Origin: Kordia sp. SMS9
Lineage (GTDB): Bacteria; Bacteroidota; Bacteroidia; Flavobacteriales; Flavobacteriaceae
Direction: 5' to 3'
NCBI RefSeq assembly: GCF_003352465.1
Contig: NZ_CP031153.1
Coordinates: 1,478,465-1,542,464 of the forward strand
Length of the DNA: 64,000 bases
Shown: positions 16,085 through 25,284 of the stretch, piece after piece
Position numbering within the stretch: the stretch's first letter is position 1
Layout of the letters: every line of letters starts with the position of its first letter
Position numbers and translations under genes: made by a program
The notes under the pieces: generated by a model
What the model saw: only the letters and a program-made list of their open reading frames with translations
The model's database searches: none
What the model was told of the DNA's origin: nothing

Positions 16085-17424
16085 TGGCAACCAACAAATC
16101 TGCCGAACTAGGAACGCAACCCATCGGTAAATTGCTCATTGCACAAGCGGTTCCAGCGTCGATTGGAATCCTTGTCATGTCGCTCAATATGGTTGTTGAT
16201 ACCATTTTTGTGGGACAATGGATTGGTGCGATGGCAATTGCGGCAATAACGGTTGTGGTACCGCTTACCTTTTTAATAGCTTCTATTGGAATGGCAATTG
16301 GTGTTGGTGGCGCGTCCATCATTTCCAGAGCGTTAGGAAGAGACGATCACGACAAAGCACAGCGAACGTTTGGAAACATGATTGTCATGTCGTTCGGTTT
16401 GGCAATTTTCTTTGTCATTGTCGGACTCATCTTTAAAGAAGAAGCCTTGGCATTATTTGGTGCGAAAGGTAAAATTTTACCGCCCGCCGAAATCTACTAT
16501 GTCATTGTCATGTACGGAATTCCTTTTTTGGCATTGTGTATGACGGGAAATCCTGTGGTGCGTGCAGAAGGCAAACCAAAATTTGCCATGGTTGCGTTGA
16601 TTCTTCCTGCGTTTGGAAACATATTTTTCGATTATTTATTTATCAATGTGTTGGATATGGGCATGGCAGGCGCGGCTTGGGCAACGTCCATTTCGTACTT
16701 TATCTGCTTTCTCTTCATCTATTGGTTTTTCCTATCAAAACACAGTGAACTTAAAATTAAATTGCGTTGTTTCAAGTTAGAACATGCTATTGTGCGTGAA
16801 ATAACAGAACTCGGTGGTGTAACCTTGGCGCGACAAGGAATGGTGAGTATTCTTTCCATCATTCTCAATCATACACTATTTCAATATGGCGGCGAAACGT
16901 CGGTTACCATTTATGGAATTATCAGCAGAATGTTAATGTTTGCACTATTTCCTGTGATGGGAATTTCGCAAGGATTTCTACCAATTGCAGGTTACAATTA
17001 CGGAGCAGAAAAGTTGGCGCGTGTGCGCGAAAGTATCAATATATCCATCAAATATGGAACAGGTTTGGCGTTGATAATCTTTGCCGTCATCATGTTTTTT
17101 CCAGAACAAATCACGCAAGTGTTCACCAAAGACGAAACCGTTATTCGTGAAACGCCAAATGCACTGCGTTGGGTATTTCTAGTCACACCATTAATCGCGG
17201 TACAAATGATTGGTGCAGGCTATTTTCAAGCCATTGGAAAAGCCGTTCCTGCGTTATTGCTCACCTTAACCAAACAAGGTTTTTTCCTCATTCCGTTAAT
17301 TCTCATCTTACCACAATACTTTGGAATCTTTGGAGTTTGGGTTGCCTTTCCAATTGCCGATTTGATGTCAACGATTGTTACTGGTTGGTATTTAAATCGG
17401 GAAGTGAGACGTACGTTGAAGTGA
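16084..17424 (+). CDS. MATE-family efflux transporter
   Basis: The 446-residue protein has about 12 membrane spans in the two-lobe MATE arrangement: N-lobe with LGTQPIGKLLIAQAVPASIG and MVVDTIFVGQWIG, and C-lobe with a matching FPVMGISQGFLPIAGYNYGA. MATE proteins export cationic or polycyclic compounds using H+ or Na+ gradients. It is translationally coupled to hemH, so a link to tetrapyrrole export or tolerance is conceivable but unsupported. It is followed by 555 bp of repeat-rich non-coding DNA. Confidence 0.93.
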   Translation: MATNKSAELGTQPIGKLLIAQAVPASIGILVMSLNMVVDTIFVGQWIGAMAIAAITVVVPLTFLIASIGMAIGVGGASIISRALGRDDHDKAQRTFGNMIVMSFGLAIFFVIVGLIFKEEALALFGAKGKILPPAEIYYVIVMYGIPFLALCMTGNPVVRAEGKPKFAMVALILPAFGNIFFDYLFINVLDMGMAGAAWATSISYFICFLFIYWFFLSKHSELKIKLRCFKLEHAIVREITELGGVTLARQGMVSILSIILNHTLFQYGGETSVTIYGIISRMLMFALFPVMGISQGFLPIAGYNYGAEKLARVRESINISIKYGTGLALIIFAVIMFFPEQITQVFTKDETVIRETPNALRWVFLVTPLIAVQMIGAGYFQAIGKAVPALLLTLTKQGFFLIPLILILPQYFGIFGVWVAFPIADLMSTIVTGWYLNREVRRTLK

Positions 17425-17451
17425 TCTTAGATGTTAAATGTTGAATTTTAA

Positions 17452-17548
17452 ATGTTGAATTATTTCAAAGCACAATTTGTTTCTTTTAGAAACTACGCAG
17501 TTGTTTATAAAGTGTAGTATTATCAAACAAAGACAACACATTGAGTGA
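17452..17548 (+). repeat. Long direct repeat, copy 1 (period 170 bp)
   Basis: The stretch starting ATGTTGAATTATTTCAAAG matches 17622-17719. The first 83 bp differ at only two positions; after that similarity falls off. The two copies and related pieces fill the 555-bp gap between the MATE gene and the BNR-protein gene, in which no gene is seen. Confidence 0.85.
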
Positions 17549-17621
17549 TGAATTAGTATTGAGAAGTTTCAAATATCATCTGAGTATATTTTAGATTGCC
17601 TTTTAGATTTTTAGATGCTGA

Positions 17622-17719
17622 ATGTTGAATTATTTCAAAGCACAATTTGTTTCTTCTAGAAACTACGCAGTTGTTTAGAAAGTGTAGTATTATCAAACAA
17701 AGACGTCACATCGAGTGAT
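17622..17719 (+). repeat. Long direct repeat, copy 2
   Basis: Near-identical to 17452-17548. Each copy contains two short self-complementary segments (GTTTCT..AGAAAC and ACTAC..GTAGT), so a transcript could fold. Not recognised as a known RNA. Confidence 0.85.
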
Positions 17720-17757
17720 TTTCGTTAGAAAATTGTATCGAGATGTACTTTGAAGTT
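17701..17757 (+). repeat. Dispersed intergenic repeat, TCGAG family
   Basis: Contains CGTCACATCGAGTG...AGAAAATTGTATCGAGATGTACTTTGAA (split here). Close relatives are at 38483-38540 (same strand) and 44762-44814 (opposite strand); a further fragment with TCGAGCGCAGTCGAGA lies at about 55573-55588. Confidence 0.75.
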
Positions 17758-17979
17758 TATTCCGTATTTGTGAGTATTCCTCGATAGCTTTATTGAGGGC
17801 AGTCGAAATACAATTTTTCTCCATTTCATTTCGAAAAACCACTCGAAAAGCCGCTTGCTTTTATTTATAGGTTAAGAGTTATTAAAAACAAATCCACAAA
17901 ACAACAATTAACAAAAACACAAATCCATCCTAAAAGAATAATCCGTATTTTAGTAGCTAAAACCAAACGAGCCTAAAAA

Positions 17980-20900
17980 ATGCGAATTACAACTCTACTA
18001 CTGGCGCTATTTCTTACCCTAGCCAGCCAATTGGAAGCACAAGCACAAACTTTTGACGAAACGTATTATAAAAACCTAGAATACAGACTTATCGGGCCGT
18101 TTCGTGGCGGACGAAGCGCCGCAGTCACAGGCGTTCCCAACAAACCAAATTTGTTCTACTTTGGAGCAACAGGCGGCGGAATTTGGAAAACAACCAATGG
18201 CGGACGCGCTTGGGAAAATATTTCTGACGGTTATTTTGGCGGAAGTATCGGTTCCATTACGGTTTCAAAAAGCGATCCGAATGTCATGTATGTTGGCGGT
18301 GGTGAAAAAACCGTGCGTGGAAATGTTTCTTCAGGGTACGGCGTTTGGAAAAGTGTCGACGCTGGAAAAACATGGAAAGCTTCGGGACTTAAAAATTCAC
18401 GACATATTCCAAGAATGGCAGTGCATCCTACAAATTCAGATATTGTATATGCTGGTGTGATGGGAAATATTTACAAATCTTCCAATGATAGAGGTGTTTA
18501 CAAAAGTATAGATGGCGGAAAAACATGGAAAAAAACCTTGTTTGCCAATGCAGATGCAGGTGTTGTCGATTTGCTAATTGATCCTACAAACCCAAGAATT
18601 CTGTACGCTTCTACCTGGCGAGTTCGCAGAACGCCGTACAGTTTAAGTTCTGGTGGCGATGGTTCCGCTTTGTGGAAAAGTACCGATAGCGGCGAAACGT
18701 GGACAGAAATCTCCACGAAAAAAGGATTTCCAACAGGAACTTTGGGAATTATTGGAGTTACCGTTTCTCCACTTAACAATCAACGTGTTTGGGCAATTGT
18801 AGAAAACAAAGACAAAGGTGGTTTGTACCGAAGTGAAGACGGCGGCGAAACGTGGACGCAAGTCAACAGCGAACGTAAATTGCGTCAGCGCGCTTGGTAC
18901 TACACACGTGTGTATGCAGATACCGAAAACGAAGATGTGGTGTATGTATTAAACGTGCGTTATCATAAAAGTACGGATGGCGGAAAAACATTCAGTACGT
19001 ACAACGCTCCGCACGGAGATCATCACGATTTGTGGATTGCACCCGAAAATCCAAAACGCATGATTATTGGCGATGATGGTGGCGCGCAAATAACCTATGA
19101 TGGCGGCGAAACTTGGAGCACGTATCACAATCAACCGACGTCACAATTTTATCGTGTCACAACGGATAACAGTTTTCCTTATAGAATTTATGTAGCACAA
19201 CAAGACAATTCTACCATACGAATTCCACATAGAACTGACGGACGCTCTATTTCGGAAGACGATTGGGAAAGTACGGCTGGTGGCGAATCGGCACATATTG
19301 CGGTCGATCCAAAAGACAATGACATCGTATATGGAGGAAGTTACGACGGTTTCCTCACGAGAGTAAATCATAAAAAAGGAACAGTTCGTGCTATAAATGT
19401 GTGGCCAGATAATCCGATGGGACACGGCGCAGAAGGCATGAAATATCGCTTTCAGTGGAATTTCCCAATTATTTTTTCAAAACACAATCCGAATAAATTA
19501 TATACCTTTTCAAATCGTGTGCATGTCACCGAAAATGAAGGACAATCTTGGAAAATTATCAGTCCCGATTTGACGCGAAACGATCCGGAAAAATTGAAAT
19601 CTTCTGGCGGACCGATTACGCAGGATAACACTTCCGTAGAATATTACTGTACTATTTTTGCTGCGCAAGAATCGTCATTGAAAGAAGGTTTACTATGGAT
19701 TGGAAGTGACGACGGATTGATTCATATCACGCAAGATGGTGGACAAACTTGGCAAAATGTAACGCCAAAAGGAATGCCCGATTGGATGATGATCAACAGC
19801 ATTGAGCCAAGTGCATTTGATGCAGGAACGTGTTATGTAGCGGGAACGAAATACAAAACAGGCGATTTTAATCCTTATATCTATAAAACGACTGATTACG
19901 GAAAAACGTGGACAAAAATTACGAACGGAATTAATTCGGAGCATTTTACACGCGTGGTTCGTGAAGATCCAAAACGCAAAGGTTTACTGTACGCAGGAAC
20001 GGAAACAGGCATGTATATTTCGTTTGACGATGGAAAAAACTGGCAATCGTTTCAGCTAAACTTGCCAATTGTTCCAATTACGGATCTAATCGTAAAAGAC
20101 AACAATTTAGTCGTGGCGACACAAGGAAGAAGTGTGTGGATTATTGACGATTTAACCGTGATTCACCAACAATACAATCTCACAAAAAATGCACACATTC
20201 TTTACAAGCCAAAAGATAGTTACAGAATGCGCGGCGGTTCTCAAAAAGGAAGTAAAACCGAAGGAACCAATCATCCAAATGGCGTGATGACGTTTTTCTA
20301 TCTCAATGAGTATGACGAAAAAGATGAGGTTTCGCTAACGTATATGGAAGCGAATGGTGATGTTATAAAAACATTCAGCACAAAAAATAAGGAGAAGGAC
20401 AAACTTACGGTTGACAAAGGCGCGAATATGTTTGTGTGGAACATGATGTATAAAGGTACAGAACGTTTAAAAGGAATGATTTTGTGGTGGGCAAGTCTCA
20501 ACGGACCAAAAGCAGTGCCAGGCGAATACAAAGTAAAATTGACCGTGAAAAAAGAAGGAGAAGATGCGGTTGAAATCACGAAACCTTTTACAATTTTAGC
20601 CGATAAAAGAGCCGAAAGTACGCTTGCCGACATGCAAAAGCAATTTGATTTCATCAAAGATGTGAATGCTACGATGGACAACGCACACAAATCGATCAAA
20701 AAAATTCGTAAGATCAATGCAAAATTGACCTCTTTTGCAACACAATATAAGGACGACGAAAACGTAAAAGAATTGGTAGACAAAGCGAAGGAATTGAAAA
20801 AGCAATTCACGGAAATTGAAGAAGCGTTGTATCAAACGAAAAACCGCAGTGGACAAGATCCGTTGAATTTTCCAATTCGTCTCACAAACAAATTAGGACA

Positions 20901-21087
20901 CTTAAATTCGCTCGTAAGCATGGGCGATTTTGCACCAACCGAACAAGATATTGCGGTGAAAAACGAATTGACACAAAAAATTAATGCAGAACTCAGCACA
21001 TTCAACAACTTGATTGATACTGAAATCAAAGCGTTTAACGATGCTTTTAATGCGAAAAAACTAAATTATCTCTTTATAGAAGACTAA
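17980..21087 (+). CDS. Secreted VPS10/BNR-repeat beta-propeller protein
   Basis: The 1035-residue protein has a signal peptide (MRITTLLLALFLTLASQLEAQA). Residues about 30-720 carry many Asp-box/BNR motifs of the S.DGG.TW type (SVDAGKTWK, SIDGGKTWK, STDSGETWT, SEDGGETWT, TQDGGQTWQ, TTDYGKTWT), building a sortilin/VPS10-like or sialidase-like beta-propeller. The last 300 residues are a beta domain followed by a helical segment (about 880-1030). Catalytic sialidase residues were not identified, so binding or scaffolding is as likely as hydrolysis. There is no type IX C-terminal domain. Its TAA abuts the hemJ ATG, making it the first gene of a four-gene operon. Confidence 0.85.
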   Translation: MRITTLLLALFLTLASQLEAQAQTFDETYYKNLEYRLIGPFRGGRSAAVTGVPNKPNLFYFGATGGGIWKTTNGGRAWENISDGYFGGSIGSITVSKSDPNVMYVGGGEKTVRGNVSSGYGVWKSVDAGKTWKASGLKNSRHIPRMAVHPTNSDIVYAGVMGNIYKSSNDRGVYKSIDGGKTWKKTLFANADAGVVDLLIDPTNPRILYASTWRVRRTPYSLSSGGDGSALWKSTDSGETWTEISTKKGFPTGTLGIIGVTVSPLNNQRVWAIVENKDKGGLYRSEDGGETWTQVNSERKLRQRAWYYTRVYADTENEDVVYVLNVRYHKSTDGGKTFSTYNAPHGDHHDLWIAPENPKRMIIGDDGGAQITYDGGETWSTYHNQPTSQFYRVTTDNSFPYRIYVAQQDNSTIRIPHRTDGRSISEDDWESTAGGESAHIAVDPKDNDIVYGGSYDGFLTRVNHKKGTVRAINVWPDNPMGHGAEGMKYRFQWNFPIIFSKHNPNKLYTFSNRVHVTENEGQSWKIISPDLTRNDPEKLKSSGGPITQDNTSVEYYCTIFAAQESSLKEGLLWIGSDDGLIHITQDGGQTWQNVTPKGMPDWMMINSIEPSAFDAGTCYVAGTKYKTGDFNPYIYKTTDYGKTWTKITNGINSEHFTRVVREDPKRKGLLYAGTETGMYISFDDGKNWQSFQLNLPIVPITDLIVKDNNLVVATQGRSVWIIDDLTVIHQQYNLTKNAHILYKPKDSYRMRGGSQKGSKTEGTNHPNGVMTFFYLNEYDEKDEVSLTYMEANGDVIKTFSTKNKEKDKLTVDKGANMFVWNMMYKGTERLKGMILWWASLNGPKAVPGEYKVKLTVKKEGEDAVEITKPFTILADKRAESTLADMQKQFDFIKDVNATMDNAHKSIKKIRKINAKLTSFATQYKDDENVKELVDKAKELKKQFTEIEEALYQTKNRSGQDPLNFPIRLTNKLGHLNSLVSMGDFAPTEQDIAVKNELTQKINAELSTFNNLIDTEIKAFNDAFNAKKLNYLFIED

Positions 21088-21642
21088 ATGTTATTAGAAT
21101 ATTACGGTTACATAAAAGCACTGCATTTAATATTTGTAGTCACATGGTTTGCGGCGTTATTTTATATTCCGCGCTTGTTTGTATATCAAATTGAAGCCTT
21201 TCACAAACCTTCGCCTGACAAGGAAATTTTAGGCACACAACTCAAACTTATGGCAAAACGCTTGTGGTTTATTATTGGGTGGCCATCCATGGTGTTGGCA
21301 ACTCTTTTTGCAGTGTTGCTACTCATTGCCAATGCATCTTTATTGCAATTGGGTTGGATGCACGTAAAGCTAGCATTTGTATTTTTGCTAATTCTATATC
21401 ATTTAAAAACACACCAAATGTACAAGCAATTGCAAAAAGATGACGTGCGGTATACGTCCAATTTTATGCGATTGTGGAATGAAGGTGCGACATTTATTCT
21501 ATTTGCCGTGATCTTTTTGGTGATTTTAAAAAGCGCTATCAATTGGATTTTTGGCGTGATTGGAATTTTCGTATTAGGAATCTTATTAATGATTGGATTT
21601 AAAGTGTACAAACGCATCCGCGAGAAGAATCCGAATGCCTAA
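21088..21642 (+). CDS. hemJ: HemJ-type protoporphyrinogen IX oxidase (CopD-like membrane protein)
   Basis: The 184-residue protein has four to five membrane spans. The N-terminal YGYIKALHLIFVVTWFAALF (about 6-25) followed by YIPRLFVYQ is the HemJ/UPF0093 signature, including the conserved His of KALH. HemJ is a haem-containing enzyme that oxidises protoporphyrinogen IX to protoporphyrin IX, the step between HemF and HemH, both in this window. No HemG or HemY is seen. It starts directly after the stop of the BNR protein with zero spacing and precedes a histidine kinase. The confusable alternative is a CopD copper-resistance membrane domain. Confidence 0.85.
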   Translation: MLLEYYGYIKALHLIFVVTWFAALFYIPRLFVYQIEAFHKPSPDKEILGTQLKLMAKRLWFIIGWPSMVLATLFAVLLLIANASLLQLGWMHVKLAFVFLLILYHLKTHQMYKQLQKDDVRYTSNFMRLWNEGATFILFAVIFLVILKSAINWIFGVIGIFVLGILLMIGFKVYKRIREKNPNA

Positions 21643-21689
21643 TTTTGGCTTGATTATTGTGCGAAAGCAAGGAAGATAAACCCACATTC

Positions 21690-23147
21690 ATGAAACCCGC
21701 TAGACTTTCATTACGTTCCCGAATATTTGCTTACATGATTCTACTGATTTTGGTAGCTTCTATTTTAATTGCATTGGTGACTATTTATCAATACAGTGAA
21801 CAATCGAACGATTACCATTTGCGTCGTTTAGATCGAAAGGAAAAGCAAGTAAAAGGGCACATCAAATACTTGATTAATTTTGAAACAACCTATGTTGTCA
21901 GTGAAGAAAATTTAGCATTGATCTTTAAGGAAGAAATCTACAAAATTGCCGATATTCACAACGTAACCTTCAATTTGTACGACTTGGAAGGTGGTTTTTT
22001 GAAAACTTCAGATACATCTATACGAAGTGAAGGAATTATTGAATGTTTGCCCGCTAAAATTCTAAACAATCTGCAATACGATATTGACAAACATTACGTA
22101 GATGATATTGCTGTTGAAAACGGCACCGAATATCAATCTTCATACAGTATTATTACGGATATCAAATCAAAACCGCTCGGAATTATCAATCTTCGGTACA
22201 AGTTAGACAATACCTTCAGCGATAGCGAACTGCGCGAATTTTTAACACGATTGGGATATACGTACGTTTTAATGTTGCTGATCGCGATTGTATTTGCGTA
22301 TTTTATTTCCAAATACATTACAAAATCACTCAAAAAAATTGGTGAAAAGCTCGATCAGACACGTTTCAATCAACGGAATGAAAAAATTATTGTGGAAGAT
22401 GCAGGTGAAGAAATTTACAACCTAATCAACGCGTATAATAGTATGATTGACGAGTTGGAAGAAAGTGCGGTAAAACTGGCGAAAAGTGAACGAGAACAAG
22501 CGTGGCGTGAAATGGCAAAACAAGTAGCGCACGAAATCAAAAATCCGCTAACACCCATGCGTTTGAGCGTGCAAAGTTTCCAACGAAAGTTTGATCCGAA
22601 TGATCCAAACATTCATCAAAAAGTAGACGAATACACTAAAACGCTTATTCAACAGATAGATACAATGAGCAATATTGCGTCTGCATTCTCCAATTTTGCC
22701 AAAATGCCAGCACAGCAAAACGAAATGTTGAACGTGGTCGAAATTACACGTTTGGCAATGGAGTTGTTCACCGAAGATTATATTAATTACTCGTATGAAG
22801 AAAGTGAAATAATTGCCAAGTTTGATCGAACACAACTCATTCGTGTGGTTACGAATTTGGTAAAAAATGCCATTCAAGCCATTTCTGACGAACGTCCGCC
22901 ACGAATTGAAGTTCGCGTGTTTGAGCAGGATGATAAAGTGATGATTACCGTTCAGGATAACGGAATTGGAATTTTAAAAGACAATGCACCGAAAATATTT
23001 GAGCCTAAATTTACCACCAAAACAAGTGGAATGGGATTAGGACTCGGAATGGTAAAAAATATTGTAGAAACTTACGACGGAAATATTACTTTTACATCAG
23101 AAGAAAACAAAGGCACCACTTTTAGAGTGTCATTTCCAAAAATCTAA
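21690..23147 (+). CDS. Membrane sensor histidine kinase
   Basis: From the ATG at 21690 it is 485 residues; the frame opens at 21657 but the first 11 codons look non-coding. It has one membrane span near the N-terminus (about 15-38), a periplasmic sensor domain (about 40-185), a second span (about 188-210), a HAMP-like linker, a HisKA domain with the phospho-acceptor in KQVAHEIKNPLTPMRLS, and an HATPase domain with N (LVKNAIQAI), G1 (VQDNGIGI), F and G2 (GMGLGLGMVKNIV) boxes. The HEIKNPLTP form resembles NtrB/NtrY-type kinases. No response regulator is adjacent. It is 6 bp from the next gene. Confidence 0.93.
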   Translation: MKPARLSLRSRIFAYMILLILVASILIALVTIYQYSEQSNDYHLRRLDRKEKQVKGHIKYLINFETTYVVSEENLALIFKEEIYKIADIHNVTFNLYDLEGGFLKTSDTSIRSEGIIECLPAKILNNLQYDIDKHYVDDIAVENGTEYQSSYSIITDIKSKPLGIINLRYKLDNTFSDSELREFLTRLGYTYVLMLLIAIVFAYFISKYITKSLKKIGEKLDQTRFNQRNEKIIVEDAGEEIYNLINAYNSMIDELEESAVKLAKSEREQAWREMAKQVAHEIKNPLTPMRLSVQSFQRKFDPNDPNIHQKVDEYTKTLIQQIDTMSNIASAFSNFAKMPAQQNEMLNVVEITRLAMELFTEDYINYSYEESEIIAKFDRTQLIRVVTNLVKNAIQAISDERPPRIEVRVFEQDDKVMITVQDNGIGILKDNAPKIFEPKFTTKTSGMGLGLGMVKNIVETYDGNITFTSEENKGTTFRVSFPKI

Positions 23148-23153
23148 ATAACC

Positions 23154-23936
23154 ATGAGCTACGAAAACATCCTTGTACAAAAAGAAAACGGAATTGCAAC
23201 CGTAACGATCAATCGTCCCAAAAAGTTAAACGCGTTAAATCGTGATACCATTCAAGAATTACATACTGCTTTTTCAGCGTTAGAAGCTGATGCCGAAACA
23301 AAAGTGATTGTCCTAACAGGAAGTGGTGAAAAAGCCTTTGTAGCAGGTGCTGATATTAGTGAATTTGCTGATTTTTCAGTGGACGAAGGTGGAAAATTAG
23401 CGGCAAAAGGACAAGAACTCTTATTTGATTTTGTACAGAATTTAGGAACACCTGTTATTGCTGCTGTAAATGGATTTGCACTTGGTGGCGGATTGGAATT
23501 GGCAATGGCAGCACATTTCAGAATCGCGAGTGACAATGCCAAAATGGGCTTGCCAGAAGTATCGCTTGGCGTGATTCCTGGATATGGCGGAACACAACGT
23601 TTGCCACAATTGGTAGGCAAAGGAAAAGCCATGGAAATGATTATGACCGCTGGTATGATTGGCGCAGAAGAAGCCAAACAGTGCGGTTTGGTAAATCATG
23701 TGACAACGCAAGAAGAGTTGTTAGGTTTGGCAAATAAACTTGCGACTAAAATCACGCGAAACTCCTTAGTAGCTATTCGCGGTGCGATTAAAGCTGTGAA
23801 TGCCAATTATGAAGATGGTGTAAATGGTTACAAAGTTGAAATTTCTGAATTTGGAAACTGTTTTGGAACGGAAGATTTCAACGAAGGAACTACTGCGTTT
23901 TTAGAAAAACGCAAAGCAAATTTCCCAGGAAAATAA
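23154..23936 (+). CDS. Enoyl-CoA hydratase/isomerase family protein
   Basis: The 260-residue crotonase-fold protein has the oxyanion-hole segments AFVAGADISEF (about 61-71) and NGFALGGGLELAMAAHF (about 103-119), then MGLPEVSLGVIPGYGGTQRL (about 132-151). Both Glu positions used by enoyl-CoA hydratases for water addition are present (ELAMA and LPEVS), so hydration of 2-enoyl-CoA in beta-oxidation is the best guess. It closes the operon that starts with the BNR protein. The physiological link to hemJ and the kinase is unclear. Confidence 0.93.
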   Translation: MSYENILVQKENGIATVTINRPKKLNALNRDTIQELHTAFSALEADAETKVIVLTGSGEKAFVAGADISEFADFSVDEGGKLAAKGQELLFDFVQNLGTPVIAAVNGFALGGGLELAMAAHFRIASDNAKMGLPEVSLGVIPGYGGTQRLPQLVGKGKAMEMIMTAGMIGAEEAKQCGLVNHVTTQEELLGLANKLATKITRNSLVAIRGAIKAVNANYEDGVNGYKVEISEFGNCFGTEDFNEGTTAFLEKRKANFPGK

Positions 23937-24093
23937 AAGATACTTCTAGCAAAATACAGGTGTTTTCTCGTGTTTTTTAATGTTTGAGTGCTATTTTTTG
24001 GTATAAATTGTGATAATTTCCTATTTTGAGTAGGGTAAATAGTTGACTATAATGTTATTATAGTGATATACCAACCAATTCACAAAACCAACC

Positions 24094-25146
24094 ATGAAAA
24101 AAACTGTACTTGCTATTCTATTTTGCGCGTTTGTCTACAACGTAAACGCACAATGTACCATAGATCCTTTTATTCAACAAAACTATGAATTGGATGCTCA
24201 ATTGTTAGTCTTGCGTGAAATTTACAATAACACAAGTGATCCGGATTATGACAATCCGTTTTTAACACAATCCCGTGTAGATGCTTATCTAGAGAAGTTT
24301 TCAGCAATGTATGCCAATCCACAAAACTTAGTAGACGTAGATTCTATATTTAATGAATTTCAATTTCATGTAAATTCGTATAATTTAGCCTATAAAAAAA
24401 TGGAATTCAAAGTGCCCACAACGGCGAGTTGGGTTCAAAATTTAAAAGATACTGGACAATCTGGTGTAACTGCGGTTGACGATTTTTTGACACAATATCA
24501 ATTTTCAGTGACTAGTTTTTTTGATTATTCATCGGGAAGTAATGCAGGGCTCACAATATTTGAGCTGACTACGGCATACGATTTTTTGAACACCTATGCA
24601 TTGATTGATGACTTGCAAAACACCTCTAGTGATATTACAGAAGTTGATGATAATTTGCTGGACCTTTTTGTATTATGTAATTACACAGGAATCCCCTATA
24701 CGGTACAAGAATACGCACTGCCTCCCGCGGATCTTCCTGTAAATCAGTGTAATATATGGAAAAGTAGTACTTCTACAAATACTGAATTTATATTTGGTTT
24801 TTCATTAGGAATTTGTTTCAATCCTGGATCATATATTCCTAACCTTAGATATGTAACTGTTTCTGCTGATTGTAGTATGGTGACCTTTTCTAGAACGCTG
24901 TCTGCAGCAGAAGTTGAACTTATAGATGTAAAAATCTATCCAAATCCAGCTTCTGATTTTATAACTATAGAAGGAATTGACACTATTCAATCTGTAGAAG
25001 TTCATTCTATTTTAGGGAAAAGAGTAGGAGTTTCTATGAATACCAATTCACAACTTGATGTGAGCAAATTACAAAGCGGCATCTATTTCTTAAAAGTAAT
25101 AGACGATCAAAATCGTTCTGCGATTAAGAAATTTATCAAACAATAA
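24094..25146 (+). CDS. Secreted protein with type IX secretion C-terminal sorting domain
   Basis: The 350-residue protein has a signal peptide (MKKTVLAILFCAFVYNVNAQ). The last about 75 residues are a type A Por sorting domain: VKIYPNPASDFITIEG, VHSILGKRV, LDVSKLQSGIYFLKVID and a basic KKFIKQ end. Such cargo is moved across the outer membrane by the T9SS and usually anchored or released after the domain is cut off. The central 250 residues match nothing I recognise. An IS element is inserted 15 bp after its stop, separating it from a terminator hairpin at 26821-26850. Confidence 0.85.
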   Translation: MKKTVLAILFCAFVYNVNAQCTIDPFIQQNYELDAQLLVLREIYNNTSDPDYDNPFLTQSRVDAYLEKFSAMYANPQNLVDVDSIFNEFQFHVNSYNLAYKKMEFKVPTTASWVQNLKDTGQSGVTAVDDFLTQYQFSVTSFFDYSSGSNAGLTIFELTTAYDFLNTYALIDDLQNTSSDITEVDDNLLDLFVLCNYTGIPYTVQEYALPPADLPVNQCNIWKSSTSTNTEFIFGFSLGICFNPGSYIPNLRYVTVSADCSMVTFSRTLSAAEVELIDVKIYPNPASDFITIEGIDTIQSVEVHSILGKRVGVSMNTNSQLDVSKLQSGIYFLKVIDDQNRSAIKKFIKQ

Positions 25147-25227
25147 AAAGTTCATTTAAAAAGGCGCATTCAGAAAATACGTAAAGCCTTTTAAATACTA
25201 ATATTTCTTTGTAAATTAAAGAAACAT

Positions 25228-25276
25228 AAAACCCCGAAAATGACCGATATGGTTCAAAAACGGGGTTTTCTTTTTT
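25228..25276 (+). terminator. Intrinsic terminator in the transposase leader
   Basis: AAAACCCCG (25228-25236) and CGGGGTTTT (25261-25269) form a perfect 9-bp stem followed by CTTTTTT. It lies between the left IS end and the ATG at 25285. It would stop transcription entering from the flanking gene, a known way for IS elements to silence read-in. Confidence 0.7.
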
Positions 25277-25284
25277 CTCTAGCC

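Noticed and set aside
20298..20810. 170-residue antisense open frame within the VPS10/BNR gene
   Set aside because: It is a shadow of a well-supported gene on the other strand, with Ser/Phe-rich low-complexity composition.
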